From Halobacteriovorax sp. JY17 (GTDB taxonomy: Bacteria; Bdellovibrionota; Bacteriovoracia; Bacteriovoracales; Bacteriovoracaceae), in the NCBI RefSeq assembly GCF_002753895.1, contig NZ_NJER01000002.1, positions 372,001 to 436,000 of the forward strand: a stretch of DNA of 64,000 bases, written 5' to 3'. A program made the position numbers and the translations under genes. The notes under the pieces are model-generated. The model had not been told where the DNA came from and did not search any database. It saw nothing but the letters and a program-made list of their open reading frames with translations. Shown here one piece after another: positions 16,377 to 26,134 of the stretch (within the stretch, counting starts at the first letter, position 1; the number at the start of each line of letters is the position of its first letter).

Positions 16377-17507
16377 ATGATTAAATTTAATGTTCCTGTT
16401 AGGGCAAGTAGTTATGACTTTTTAGAGGAAATAGAGGCATCTTGCAAGTATTCAGGAGATGGTCCTCTGACTCAGAAGTGTCACGAGTGGTTTGATAATC
16501 ACTTTAAGGGGGCGAAAACTCTATTTACAACATCTTGTACTCATGCGCTAGAAATGATGGCTTTGTTAATTGATGTAAAGCCAGGGGACGAAATTATTCT
16601 TCCAAGTTATACGTTTGTGACTAGTGGAAGTCCATTTGTTGCAAGAGGAGCGAAGCTTATTTTTGTAGATATAAACCCAGTAACAATGAATATTGATGAA
16701 AATAAGATCGAAGAGGCAGTAACAGAGAAAACAAAAGCTATCCTAATTGTTCACTATGCAGGATTTTCTTGTGATATTGATAAAGTGAAAGAAATCACTT
16801 CAAAGCATGGAGTGTTCCTGCTCGAGGATGCAGCTCAGGCATTGATGAGTAAGTATAAAGGGCAGAGTTTAGGAACTTTTGGAGATTTGTCAGCATTCTC
16901 TTTTCACGAAACAAAGAATTTTCACTGCGGGGAAGGGGGGCTCCTTGTTGTGAATAATTTAAATCTTTTTAAGAAAGCTGAGATGATAAGAGAGAAAGGA
17001 ACGGATAGGGCTTCATTCTTAAGAGGGGAAGTTGATAAATATACGTGGCAATGTTTGGGATCTAGTTATTTGCCTAGCGAGTTTAATGCAGGATTCTTGT
17101 TGGATCAGTTAAGACGTATAGAGGAGCTCAATAGTAGAAGAGTTGATCTTTGGTATAAATATAAAAGCTTGTTTAATGAGCTTGGCTCTTATGATGGTCT
17201 TACTTTTTGTGAAGACCTTGAATACTGTTCCCATAATGCACATATCTTTTACATTAAATTGAAAAATGGTCTCGAAAGAAAGAGCTTAAGGTCTTATCTC
17301 TTGAAAAAAGGTATTGAGTCGGCTTCTCATTATGTCCCCTTGCATACTTCCCCGGCTGGAATTCTGTATGGAGATTTCTTTGGGTCGGATAAGTACACGA
17401 CAAAGGAGAGTGAGAGAGTTTTGAGGTTGCCTATGCATACCTCTCTTAGTGATAAAGACTTAGTAAGGGTTCGGGATAGTGTCAGAGATTATTTTATGGA
17501 GCTTTAA
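16377..17507 (+). CDS. wecE: dTDP-4-amino-4,6-dideoxygalactose transaminase
   Basis: The 376-residue protein belongs to the DegT/DnrJ/EryC1/StrS aminotransferases and matches WecE/RffA: GDGPLTQKCHEWF at the start, TSCTHALEM, LEDAAQALMSKYKG and the PLP lysine in SFHETKNFHCGEGG (about residue 180). It would transfer the glutamate amino group to C4 of dTDP-4-keto-6-deoxyglucose. The ATG at 16377 has AAGAGA upstream and is preferred to the TTG three bases earlier. Its keto-sugar substrate needs RmlA and RmlB, whose intact genes lie far away at 58-61 kb. The following WbqC-family gene starts two bases after its stop. Confidence 0.92.
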   Translation: MIKFNVPVRASSYDFLEEIEASCKYSGDGPLTQKCHEWFDNHFKGAKTLFTTSCTHALEMMALLIDVKPGDEIILPSYTFVTSGSPFVARGAKLIFVDINPVTMNIDENKIEEAVTEKTKAILIVHYAGFSCDIDKVKEITSKHGVFLLEDAAQALMSKYKGQSLGTFGDLSAFSFHETKNFHCGEGGLLVVNNLNLFKKAEMIREKGTDRASFLRGEVDKYTWQCLGSSYLPSEFNAGFLLDQLRRIEELNSRRVDLWYKYKSLFNELGSYDGLTFCEDLEYCSHNAHIFYIKLKNGLERKSLRSYLLKKGIESASHYVPLHTSPAGILYGDFFGSDKYTTKESERVLRLPMHTSLSDKDLVRVRDSVRDYFMEL

Positions 17508-17509
17508 TT

Positions 17510-18214
17510 ATGGAAAAGGTTGTTGTTTTACAGTCGAATTACTTTCCTTGGATAGGTTATTTTGATTTGATTTCTTCTGCAGATAAATTCATTTTTTATG
17601 ATGAGGTTAAGTACACTAAGAATGACTGGAGAAATAGAAATAAGGTCCGCTCTGATGGTAAAACTCACTGGATTACTATCCCTGTTTGCAAGAGTTCTGA
17701 AAAGAAGAAAATATCAGAGGTTTCTTTAGACTTTAATCCTGGCTGGAAAAAGTCACATATGTCTTTGTTGGAATTTTGCTACAAAAAGAAGCCAATGTTT
17801 TCCAAGCAGTTAAAGCCACTTTTAGAGCACTTCCTGTTTGAAAAAGAGACAAACTCTCTCAGCGAGTTGAATAGATATATTATCAAGTATCTTTCTTATG
17901 AAATGAAGCTAGATACATTGTTTCTAGACTCTCATGATTTTGTGTTGGAGAGCGGAAAGCAGGAGCGGTTGATTAGCTTGTTGAGTGAATTTTCGCCTTG
18001 TTCTTATCTGTCAGGACCTTCGGCCAAGGGGTATTTGGAGAGCTCTGAGCGTGTTCTAGCTGAGAAAGGGGTTGATGTTGAGTATTTCGCATACCCTGGT
18101 TATGAGCCTTATGGAGGACTTGTTTACAATGGGGAGTCAGTTCTTGATTTTATGGCGCATGAGAAACTTTCTTTTTTTAAAGATTATCTAAGGATGAGTG
18201 CTGGTGGCAAATAG
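17510..18214 (+). CDS. WbqC-family protein
   Basis: This 234-residue soluble protein shows the WbqC-like family pattern: VVLQSNYFPWIGYFDLI at the start, FYDEVKYTKNDWRNRNKV near residues 30-47 and ITIPV. The family is common in O-antigen clusters and often sits beside aminosugar transaminases, but its reaction is not firmly established; a role in modifying a 4-amino sugar is plausible. It begins two bases after wecE with GGAG in the wecE end as ribosome site, which links the two. No acetyltransferase of the WecD type is seen nearby, so WbqC might act at that step. Confidence 0.85.
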   Translation: MEKVVVLQSNYFPWIGYFDLISSADKFIFYDEVKYTKNDWRNRNKVRSDGKTHWITIPVCKSSEKKKISEVSLDFNPGWKKSHMSLLEFCYKKKPMFSKQLKPLLEHFLFEKETNSLSELNRYIIKYLSYEMKLDTLFLDSHDFVLESGKQERLISLLSEFSPCSYLSGPSAKGYLESSERVLAEKGVDVEYFAYPGYEPYGGLVYNGESVLDFMAHEKLSFFKDYLRMSAGGK

Positions 18215-18325
18215 AAAGAAGGGCGCGGTTTAGAAGATTATTTTAAATTGTTAATCTATACTTTTTATTTTAATTTTTGAATCCAAGGTGATAGTTTCTA
18301 AATATACAATTTGATGGAGTAAAAA

Positions 18326-19096
18326 ATGACTGAAAATAAACATGAATCTGCTGTTGTTTCCTATTCGGATAATATTAGCATAGAGGCAAGGAAGAAAATC
18401 TATAGCAACTTATTAGCGTATCCTGCAACTCCTGAGGAATCGGAAAGATCTCTGGGGCTTTTTGTTAGAGGCTCGTTGTTGGCAAGGTTTCTTGCGACAA
18501 AAGAGTTATATGATCAAATCTTAAATCTGCCGGGTGTAATTTTAGATTTAGGTACATGGAGAGGGCAAACTGCGGTCTTATGTGAAAATCTAAGGGCAGT
18601 ACTTGAGCCTCTTCATTTAAATAGAAGAATCGCTTGCTTTGATACATTTGAAGGGTATGTCGGATTTGGTGAAAAAGATTTACCTACAGACTTACACGCT
18701 GATGGAACTTATAAAGTTGGCCAGGATTATGATAGCTACCTTAGTGAGCTTTTGGAGTTGCATGAAAAGAGTAATGCGATGGGACATAATTATGGTAAGC
18801 ATAAGGTCTTTAAGGGGGATATCAGGGAGACTTTGCCGACATTTTTTAAGGAAAACCCTGGAGAGGTTGTCTCTTTAGCATTTTTTGATTTAAATTCTTA
18901 TGCACCTACGTCATCTTCTTTCAAGACTGTTTATGATAGATTGGTTCCAGGTGGAGTTATTGCGTTTTGGCAGCTAACAAGAAATACAATTCCAGCAGAG
19001 GGAATGGTTTATTCTAATGAAATATTGAGAAGCTATAAGCATAAAATTAAAAGAGCACAGTATTACCCAGGGCTATGCTACATAGTTAAGGAGTAG
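18326..19096 (+). CDS. TylF/MycF-like sugar O-methyltransferase
   Basis: The 256-residue protein has a class I methyltransferase core with motif I VILDLGTWRGQTAVL (about residues 70-84), CFDTFEGY and VSLAFFDLNSY, the pattern of the TylF family that methylates sugar hydroxyls in a metal-dependent way. In this operon a deoxyamino sugar or a glycan end is the likely acceptor. A 111-base AT-rich gap separates it from the WbqC gene and may hold a promoter, though none was clearly seen; GGAG sits six bases before the ATG. The FAD oxidoreductase gene starts five bases after its stop. Confidence 0.8.
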   Translation: MTENKHESAVVSYSDNISIEARKKIYSNLLAYPATPEESERSLGLFVRGSLLARFLATKELYDQILNLPGVILDLGTWRGQTAVLCENLRAVLEPLHLNRRIACFDTFEGYVGFGEKDLPTDLHADGTYKVGQDYDSYLSELLELHEKSNAMGHNYGKHKVFKGDIRETLPTFFKENPGEVVSLAFFDLNSYAPTSSSFKTVYDRLVPGGVIAFWQLTRNTIPAEGMVYSNEILRSYKHKIKRAQYYPGLCYIVKE

Positions 19097-19101
19097 TAAC
19101 T

Positions 19102-20502
19102 ATGAAAGTTGTTATTGCAGGGAATGGAATATTATCCTATACAGCGGCTCTCTCTTTGATAACAGAGGATAAGTCTGTTGAGGTTTCAATAATAGGGCCT
19201 CGAGATAATAAAGGATGTGCATCATTGGCTGCTGCGGCAATGTTTAACTCTTTTTGTGAAGTCGATGTAGGGACATTTTCTAATCGTTTTGATAAAGAAA
19301 AATTTTTATTTAATAGGAGAGCGGCTCCATTGTGGGTAGAGTATATCAAAAGGCTAGAAGAGCTTAGTCATGTAAAGATTAATCATGGCTTTGGGACATT
19401 CTTGATTAATAACCACTCTACAGATGAGTTAGAAGATAGAAACTTTGATGCAATTCTTGGGGCATTAAGTGAGTTTAATGAGCCTCATGAAATGGTAAAG
19501 CTTAACTCTGTTGAGAACTATAGACCCATGCCAAATGATAGAGGCTCTCGCGCTGTATATATTCCACGTGAAGGTTGGGTAAACCCTATTGATTTGATGA
19601 ATTCTCTTAAGATTATTTTGGAGAGAAGTGAGAGGGTGGTCTTTCGTGATGGTTATGCAAAAAGGTTAAATTTTCAGGGTGATAAAATTCAAGATGTAGA
19701 GCTAGAGTGCGGTGAGAGTGTTTCAGGAGATGTTTTTCTGCTTGCTGCTGGAGCTAATTTTTCAAAGATAGTCGATGCTTCAAACTTTGATGTACAATTT
19801 CCGAGGATATTCTATGGAGTAGGAGCAAGTATTCTTCTTGAGACGGGAGAGAATACCCTTAAGAATTGTGTAAGAACTCCGAATCGAGGCTTAGCTTGTG
19901 GGCTCTATGCTGCGCCGCAGACGTCGACTAAGACTTTGATTGGAGCTAGTAACTTCATATCTCCAATCCCAGAAGACGGGGTTCGTCTAACAAGTTTACA
20001 TGGTCTAGTTGAGTCTTCAATTAGGCAGTTAAATTCTGACTTCTATAGAAGTCAGTTTGTAAGATCAAATATTGGCTGGAGACCAACTTCAGAGGATACT
20101 GTTCCATTAATCGGAGAAACTTCTTATGAAAATCTTATTATTGCAACAGGGACTAAAAGAGATGGGCTTCACTGTTCGCCATTAATTTCGGAGATACTTT
20201 GTAATTTAGTTCTTGGTAAGGAGCAAGGGATAGATATTTCTCTTTTTAAGCCAGAGAGGGAGCCTTATAAAGTTTATTCTAGAGAGTATGCTATAAAAGC
20301 TTCCGTTGATAATATTATCAACGCATCTTATCAGCATGGATTTAAGTCTGCGATGAATAGAATGGTTGAGGATATGATTAGCTACCATACGAGAGAACTT
20401 GAAGAGCTTCATGATAAAGTAGGTGCTATCGACTGGGGGATACCCCCTGAGATGATCAACATGTATAGGTATGGGCATGCAACGCTTGTGAGAAATGTTT
20501 GA
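19102..20502 (+). CDS. FAD-dependent oxidoreductase, DAO-like
   Basis: The 466-residue protein has an N-terminal dinucleotide-binding VVIAGNGILSYTAALSL motif and the DAO-family middle segment (GCASLAAAAMFNSFCE, about residues 38-53). The C-terminal FAD-contact segment is LIIATGTKRDGLHCSP, near residue 350, followed by an extra domain of about 85 residues that contains several histidines and arginines. DAO proteins oxidise amino acids or amines; such an enzyme is unusual inside an O-antigen block, and the substrate is unknown. AAGGAG lies eight bases before the ATG. Its place between a sugar methyltransferase and a polyprenyl-phosphate transferase suggests a sugar-linked or acyl-precursor oxidation. 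Confidence 0.75.
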   Translation: MKVVIAGNGILSYTAALSLITEDKSVEVSIIGPRDNKGCASLAAAAMFNSFCEVDVGTFSNRFDKEKFLFNRRAAPLWVEYIKRLEELSHVKINHGFGTFLINNHSTDELEDRNFDAILGALSEFNEPHEMVKLNSVENYRPMPNDRGSRAVYIPREGWVNPIDLMNSLKIILERSERVVFRDGYAKRLNFQGDKIQDVELECGESVSGDVFLLAAGANFSKIVDASNFDVQFPRIFYGVGASILLETGENTLKNCVRTPNRGLACGLYAAPQTSTKTLIGASNFISPIPEDGVRLTSLHGLVESSIRQLNSDFYRSQFVRSNIGWRPTSEDTVPLIGETSYENLIIATGTKRDGLHCSPLISEILCNLVLGKEQGIDISLFKPEREPYKVYSREYAIKASVDNIINASYQHGFKSAMNRMVEDMISYHTRELEELHDKVGAIDWGIPPEMINMYRYGHATLVRNV

Positions 20503-21422
20503 AGCTAAGTGTCGTCACCTCCTTGTATGATTCAGAAAAGGTTGTTGGAGATTTTTACCTCCGGCATCTTAAGGTTATTAAAAAACTCAATTTAGACTAC
20601 GAGTTTATTTTTGTTGACGATGGTTCTCCGGATGAATCGTGTCTCAAAGTTGAAGAAGTCTTAGAGAAAGATGATAGAGTCAAGCTTATTAAGCTTTCAA
20701 GAAATTTTGGTCAGCATGCAGCAATGTTTGCGGGGTTAGGTTATGCGAAAGGTGATGTCATATATGCCGCAGATTGCGACCTTGAGGAGGCACCAGAAAA
20801 CTTAAGTGAGATGTATCTTTTGTACACTAAAAGTGGTTCCGATGTTGTTTATGGTGTGACAGAGGAGAGGAGTGGTGATTTTGTACGTAGCTTTCTTGGA
20901 AAGTGTTTTTATGATCTACTAGACTTTGCTTCAGAAGTTAAAATCCCAAGAAATCAAGCATGGCAAAGGGTTATGTCACGTAGATATTTAGACGCTCTTC
21001 TAAGCTTTAAAGAGGTAAACTCTTTACCTATTGGACTAATGGCCCTTTCGGGTTTTGAGCAATTGTCTTACACGATTGAAAAGCCATATAAAGGAGCAAC
21101 ATCATACAACTTCCTAAAGCGCTATAAGCTTGCTTTAGATTGTCTGCTTTCATATTCAACTAAGCCTCTTGTCGCAATTGTATTTTTTGGGTTTATAATA
21201 ACCCTCATTTCTTTTTTATGTGCAGTTAGTATTGTTGTTCAGAAAACTATATTCCAAAATCAATTTGATATAGGTTGGCCTTCAATAGTAATTGTTATTC
21301 TTTTTATGGGAGGAGTGCAACTTGTATCTTCTGGCGTAATAGGTCTTTATGTTTCAAAAACATATGACCAGGTCAAGAACAGGCCAAAGTATATTATTAA
21401 AGATGTTGTGGATAACTCTTAG
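20499..21422 (+). CDS. polyprenyl-phosphate glycosyltransferase (GT2, GtrB/ArnC type)
   Basis: The 307-residue protein has a GT2 catalytic domain (SVVTSLYDSEKVVGDF, FVDDGSPDE, and DCDLEEAP as the metal-binding DxD site near residue 92) followed by two C-terminal membrane segments (about 228-250 and 262-285). This is the layout of enzymes that load a sugar onto undecaprenyl phosphate for use by GT-C transferases in the periplasm. The TTG start overlaps the FAD oxidoreductase stop by four bases. Its partner could be one of the large membrane proteins nearby, such as those at 13660 or 21419. The 3' end overlaps the opposing gene by four bases. Confidence 0.88.
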   Translation: MKLSVVTSLYDSEKVVGDFYLRHLKVIKKLNLDYEFIFVDDGSPDESCLKVEEVLEKDDRVKLIKLSRNFGQHAAMFAGLGYAKGDVIYAADCDLEEAPENLSEMYLLYTKSGSDVVYGVTEERSGDFVRSFLGKCFYDLLDFASEVKIPRNQAWQRVMSRRYLDALLSFKEVNSLPIGLMALSGFEQLSYTIEKPYKGATSYNFLKRYKLALDCLLSYSTKPLVAIVFFGFIITLISFLCAVSIVVQKTIFQNQFDIGWPSIVIVILFMGGVQLVSSGVIGLYVSKTYDQVKNRPKYIIKDVVDNS

Positions 21423-23161
21423 TTTGTAATATATAAATTAACTCTGTTTCGTGACTTCAGCTCTGTTAGAAAACTTGTATCAACTTTTTCCTCTTTCCTT
21501 GTGATTATAATAAATTTTTTATGGGAACTTGGCTTTAAGCCTAGCTTAAAGATTTTCTTTATTGTTATTGATACCCCGTTGATATTTAGATTTCTACCGT
21601 CCGAGATAGGGTACCACGAGTCATGAAGGCTAAATACATAGTTTAAATGATATCCACTTTGATTTTGTAGCTCAGAATGCATGACCTTATAGAGACTCTC
21701 TGGAGCTATTTTAAAAAATTGTGCGTATGTAAGGATTTTCTCAAAGTAATATATGTGAGTCTTGCTGGGAATATTCCCATTTGTAAGGTTTGGAATTGGT
21801 TTGGTGAAGTGTTCGGTTGGATTATTAAAAATATTAATATGCTCACAGTGTGTTGATACAAGATTTATATCAATTTGCGGAGAGATAAGTATTTCATAAG
21901 AATTAAGATTTATTGAAGAAGGAATATTCTTTAGGGCGATGCAGGACTCCAGAGCAATTTCGTTTCTTTGGTTCCAGGAAATGAAGGTATTATACTGAGC
22001 TTTTAGTAGTGTAAGTATCGTTAATGTAGTTAGTGAGAAAGAGAATATTGGTAGTATTCTTTTTTTTCTTTTGGAAGTGATTGTTTTAGTGAAGAAAGAA
22101 AAAAATACACCTAAGGTGAGAATAAAATAGCAAGCGTTTCTTTCCCAGTCTCTCACTGAAACCATATATCCAGATACTAGTTGCTGATTTGTAATAATAA
22201 TTGGGGTTAGTATAAGTGCTAAGCAGAGAGTGTCGAAGGGCTTTTGAGGGAGACCTTTTTTTATATAGAAAAATAATATTATAAAAGAGAGAATTAGTGA
22301 TGGGGTGAAGCTTGGAAGCCTCGACTGAAAAACTAGGGAATTTCCATTTGCTTGAGCAGCGTACGAGGTATGAAGGATGAATGTTCCTAAAAAAAAGATG
22401 AGAAAATAAAAATATTGAAGATACAGTTTTCGATTTCTAAGGCTCATTAGTGTAAAGAAAAGACTATATACAATGAGTGTTAAAAGTGCCAAGAAGGGGT
22501 AAGTTGCTCCAGAAATAAGACCAATTAAAGAAAATAAAAATGAGTTTAGATGCAAGTCTTTTGAGAAATTCACAAGTAAAAGGATAGATAAGAAAAAAAA
22601 TAAGAGGCTTAATTGTGGCTCAGGTGATCGATTAATTATTAGGAAACTTGTTGTCGAATCTGGAATTAGGAAGGAAAAGAGCTCTGGATTTAGATTTCTA
22701 ATGAATGAAATATTATACTTCGTAAAAACGGAAGAGTTTCCAAGAGAGAATAGATCAAAAGAAAATATCGTTGTTAGAATTGCGAGAGGTGAGAGGCTCC
22801 TTACTATATCTATCTTTTTGTAGATCTTGTTTAGAATAAAGAAAATACTTGTCGAGAGAAATATGTCTAAGGTTAAATTAACGAAAAAGATATTTTTGAA
22901 GAGTAGAAAAAGTGGTTTTGTTACTGTGTATGAAAGAAATCTTCCGTAGAAAATGTTGTTTCTTACATTGTTGAGGTAGTAGTCTTCATCAAAAGAGAAT
23001 TTGAAGTAATCAAAAGAGTAGTTCGTGTTTTTTAGCCACATTATGTGTGGAAGGAGGATAATTAGAAGGAAGAAGAAGTATGTTAGAATAATAGGTGTTT
23101 GAGCCCTTAAGTAATTTGCGAATGTTTGCTCTTTTATTCTGTGATTGTTTTGTATTCTCAT
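21419..23161 (-). CDS. polytopic membrane protein, possible GT-C transferase
   Basis: About 580 residues with roughly ten membrane segments, a charged loop after the first (FKFSFDEDYYLNNVRNN, about residues 50-70) and a soluble C-terminal region of about 170 residues. The acidic FDEDYY loop after the first membrane segment is reminiscent of GT-C catalytic loops, but I do not recognise the family. The ATG at 23161 with AAAAGG six bases upstream is preferred to one at 23206, which would overlap the methyltransferase gene. It shares a minus-strand unit with that methyltransferase and may use the sugar loaded by the GT2 enzyme at 20499. Confidence 0.6.
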   Translation of the reverse strand: MRIQNNHRIKEQTFANYLRAQTPIILTYFFFLLIILLPHIMWLKNTNYSFDYFKFSFDEDYYLNNVRNNIFYGRFLSYTVTKPLFLLFKNIFFVNLTLDIFLSTSIFFILNKIYKKIDIVRSLSPLAILTTIFSFDLFSLGNSSVFTKYNISFIRNLNPELFSFLIPDSTTSFLIINRSPEPQLSLLFFFLSILLLVNFSKDLHLNSFLFSLIGLISGATYPFLALLTLIVYSLFFTLMSLRNRKLYLQYFYFLIFFLGTFILHTSYAAQANGNSLVFQSRLPSFTPSLILSFIILFFYIKKGLPQKPFDTLCLALILTPIIITNQQLVSGYMVSVRDWERNACYFILTLGVFFSFFTKTITSKRKKRILPIFSFSLTTLTILTLLKAQYNTFISWNQRNEIALESCIALKNIPSSINLNSYEILISPQIDINLVSTHCEHINIFNNPTEHFTKPIPNLTNGNIPSKTHIYYFEKILTYAQFFKIAPESLYKVMHSELQNQSGYHLNYVFSLHDSWYPISDGRNLNINGVSITIKKIFKLGLKPSSHKKFIIITRKEEKVDTSFLTELKSRNRVNLYITN

Positions 23162-23186
23162 AAGATGCCTTTTTTTTAGTACTGCT

Positions 23187-23933
23187 TTATTTTGCTTTTG
23201 CAACAATGACTAAACTTGCCCCTATTGGCATTTTTAAACCTTTCTTTATTGTTATTAGTTCAAGATTAAGAATTTTCTCTAGTAATAATCCGGTTTGGCC
23301 TGATTTGTGATCATTGCTTGCATCACTTGGATTTCGATGGCCAAGCTTGTAGGGAAGTGATCTTAATAGAAAAATAAAAGGAATTAATATTCCAAAAAAG
23401 TAAGAGGAGTATTGAGTTTTAAAGCCTGATTGAGAAAGTTCTTCTTTAATAAGCTTGAGAGTGTATCTTCTATGGTGTCCAGCATCGTCATCTTTTTCTG
23501 ACCAAAGGAAATTATAGGCAGGAACAGTAATATATAGAAGTCCATTCTTATTTAACTTTTCTCTTACTTTCTTTAAGAAACTAACGGAGTCTTCAATATG
23601 TTCGATAACGTCAAACAGACCAATACTATCAAATGTTAAGTTTAGAGTCTCTAGAGTAGTATTGTGAATTTTATCAAGCCCTCTTGATTGGGCATTTTCA
23701 CAACCTCTCTGCCCAGGTTCAATTAAATGAATAGATACATCTTTATTTTGGCTTTTAAGATAACTTGAAACATATCCGTTTCCTCCTCCAACATCTGCAA
23801 AGGAAGACCCAAAACCAAAGCGGTCTGTAACATATTCTATGATTTTGTTTCTACTTCTAAACCAGAAACTATTATCTTCAATTAGATAGGTTTGTTTATG
23901 ACCGTCATCGGGATAAGATATATTTTCTTTCAT
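23187..23933 (-). CDS. class I SAM-dependent methyltransferase
   Basis: The 248-residue protein has a methyltransferase motif I, FADVGGGNGYVSSYL (about residues 44-58), and a motif II region FDVIEHIEDSVSF. The segment WSEKDDDAGHHRRYT near residue 145 is common in membrane-associated methyltransferases found next to polyprenyl-phosphate glycosyltransferases. A hydrophobic stretch near residues 180-195 (FGILIPFIFLLRSLPY) suggests membrane contact. AAGG precedes the ATG by six bases. The acceptor is unknown. It lies between the heparinase-like gene upstream and the membrane protein downstream in the same orientation. Confidence 0.82.
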   Translation of the reverse strand: MKENISYPDDGHKQTYLIEDNSFWFRSRNKIIEYVTDRFGFGSSFADVGGGNGYVSSYLKSQNKDVSIHLIEPGQRGCENAQSRGLDKIHNTTLETLNLTFDSIGLFDVIEHIEDSVSFLKKVREKLNKNGLLYITVPAYNFLWSEKDDDAGHHRRYTLKLIKEELSQSGFKTQYSSYFFGILIPFIFLLRSLPYKLGHRNPSDASNDHKSGQTGLLLEKILNLELITIKKGLKMPIGASLVIVAKAK

Positions 23934-23969
23934 TTACTACCTTCTATAGGGTTCGCGTTATGTTGTTAG

Positions 23970-26090
23970 CTAAGAATTGTTAGTGTTTGAGTTGATAAAA
24001 AGACCATATCCTCTCGATAGCTTTAAATTGTCATTAAAAGTGAAGAGTTGTATCTTGTATGATTTATTTATAGAGAGATCCCTTATTAAGATTTTTTTTT
24101 CATGAACGATGAGAAATCTAATTGTTTGTAGTTTTCTGTTGTACCCGATACAAACTTTCTTATTAAAGTAAATAACCTCACTACTTTGTTTTGAGTTTAA
24201 GGAAAATAGGCCTTGATCTAGCTTTCCTGGTTCAATTAGCTTTTTATCTTTATAGACCTGTGGGCCAAAATGAGAAGAGATACTCCTATATTTATTTCGA
24301 ATTTCTGGAAATGGAGTATAAAGTCCTGTTCCTGGATCCTCAATCTTTAAAGTGTCGCTAAAAATCTCAATTGAGAGTTGATCGTTATGATCATGGCCAC
24401 CTCTTTCTTTTTGACCAACTTTTCCACATCTGAAGGATAGGAAGAAATCTTTATTTTTAAAAATATAGAGGCCAAATTTTTGGTACTGTTTAATTTCTAG
24501 GTCAGACTTACAGGATAATTCAAATTCGTAGTCAGTTGATGAAAAGTCTTTAGGTGCAGAGGAAAGATGACTTTGTTCTATTACTACTTTAATGTACTTA
24601 AAGATTTCTTCTGAAAATAGATTTTTAAAAGAGAGAAGATTGTCAATTTGATGATATTCTTCGTTTTTTTGAAGGGGAATATTTTGTTTCGTATTTCTAT
24701 AAATCCAGTCCGAATTTAAGCAGCTTTTTGAAATTTTAAAAAAGGCTTGAATAATATTAATAAGATTACTCTGGCTAAGATGATTTTCTTCAAGAGTATT
24801 TGAAATAAAGTCCGGTTGTATCTTTATAAACCGTCCACTGTCATTATCGCCAATTTGGCAAATATTTCCATCTTGCCGAGTTATATCTTGAGAAAATTGT
24901 GACATAAGGTAGAGCTTTTGAAGGTATTTTTCATCGAATGAAATGTCACCAATAACTTCTTTTTTATCAAGGGCAAGGTTGTCAAAAAGGAGTGATGTGT
25001 AAAGCATCATTTCAGCTGAAAGTCGATGATAAGCAGTAGAGCCTTCAAAGTTAGATCCATCATCAAAAAATTGGTAGTCCATTTCTTCTTTTAAAGCCTT
25101 AAAAGAGAAATTTAGCCAGTAATTTGTGGTAGGACTTTTTGGGAGAAAGGCTGCTATAAAAGCGAGGCCACAGATATCAGCAAGATAGTGGTTGCCTCTG
25201 AACTTATCAGTGCCAATTTCAAGATTTGAATAAATAAATACACCATGATCATAGAGAGAGTTTGCAAGTATATTTTTTACTTCTTGAGAGGGCTCCCATC
25301 CATATAGCCTGAAAATATCATATGCATAAACCCAGTTTGCTGCTCGAATTGCAACATCCATTGGGCAGCGCCAGTTAACTCCAAATTTAGGAGGATTTGT
25401 CGCAATGAAGTCAAGAATTTGATTTTGAAACTCAATAGCTAGAGTTTCTGCTTTTTGCTTATTATTATCTTTGAGAGTTTTGCCATAAGCTAGAGCTAGC
25501 CAGGGAAAATGCTGACATCTAGATAGCTCCCATGGGACTTTTATGTCGACACCATCTCTATGACCATAAGGAATTCTAAACCACCATATTTTTGGGTTCC
25601 ATCTATATCCAGACTTAAAGTCGATATGCCAGTCGATAGGGTTATACTCTTTTGAAATAAATTTCCATATCTTATTACTGTTCGTTCTGTTGGCAAAATT
25701 AATGGATTTTCTTATCCATTCAAAATTGCTTGGTCTAGGCGGGAATTTGGTTTGCATATCATACTTTATTCCCATGATTCCATTTACATCCATTCCGTAC
25801 TCGACCTTCACCCAATTTGAGCCAAGTAGATTAAACTCATGATTAGTTGTTTTTTTTAGAATTCCATCAAGTTGTGGAAAGGATGTCTTTATTAGTTTAG
25901 TGTCAGGTGCGTTAGAAAATAAAGAAGTAAAATCAACGTTACTATAGTTTGAAGAAGAGGTAGGTAATATGATATCTTTTATTTGAACAAAATAAGACTT
26001 TAAGCGAAATATTAGATGCTGGTAGACCTTAAGAATTAAAATGTGTGGCGGCAGAGAAAGTGCGCGTTTAAAGTATTGTTTTAAAGTCAT
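23970..26090 (-). CDS. heparinase II/III-family protein (alginate lyase-like)
   Basis: The 706-residue protein has an alpha/alpha-barrel domain (about residues 140-430) with GNHYLADICGLAF, DDGSNFEGSTAYHRLSAE and GDNDSGRF. A C-terminal beta-sandwich domain follows, with GGHDHNDQLSIE near residue 565. This is the heparinase II/III architecture of polysaccharide lyases acting on uronic acids. Members inside O-antigen and capsule clusters are usually linked to the two-domain oxidoreductase, which lies 44 bases away in the opposite direction. No clear signal peptide is seen: the N-terminus is basic with short hydrophobic patches only. It may therefore act in the cytoplasm or be a non-lyase relative; the reaction is inferred. 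Confidence 0.82.
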   Translation of the reverse strand: MTLKQYFKRALSLPPHILILKVYQHLIFRLKSYFVQIKDIILPTSSSNYSNVDFTSLFSNAPDTKLIKTSFPQLDGILKKTTNHEFNLLGSNWVKVEYGMDVNGIMGIKYDMQTKFPPRPSNFEWIRKSINFANRTNSNKIWKFISKEYNPIDWHIDFKSGYRWNPKIWWFRIPYGHRDGVDIKVPWELSRCQHFPWLALAYGKTLKDNNKQKAETLAIEFQNQILDFIATNPPKFGVNWRCPMDVAIRAANWVYAYDIFRLYGWEPSQEVKNILANSLYDHGVFIYSNLEIGTDKFRGNHYLADICGLAFIAAFLPKSPTTNYWLNFSFKALKEEMDYQFFDDGSNFEGSTAYHRLSAEMMLYTSLLFDNLALDKKEVIGDISFDEKYLQKLYLMSQFSQDITRQDGNICQIGDNDSGRFIKIQPDFISNTLEENHLSQSNLINIIQAFFKISKSCLNSDWIYRNTKQNIPLQKNEEYHQIDNLLSFKNLFSEEIFKYIKVVIEQSHLSSAPKDFSSTDYEFELSCKSDLEIKQYQKFGLYIFKNKDFFLSFRCGKVGQKERGGHDHNDQLSIEIFSDTLKIEDPGTGLYTPFPEIRNKYRSISSHFGPQVYKDKKLIEPGKLDQGLFSLNSKQSSEVIYFNKKVCIGYNRKLQTIRFLIVHEKKILIRDLSINKSYKIQLFTFNDNLKLSRGYGLFINSNTNNS

Positions 26091-26134
26091 ATCGAACCAT
26101 ATTAGAAAATTATTAACAAAGAGATTAAATCAGA

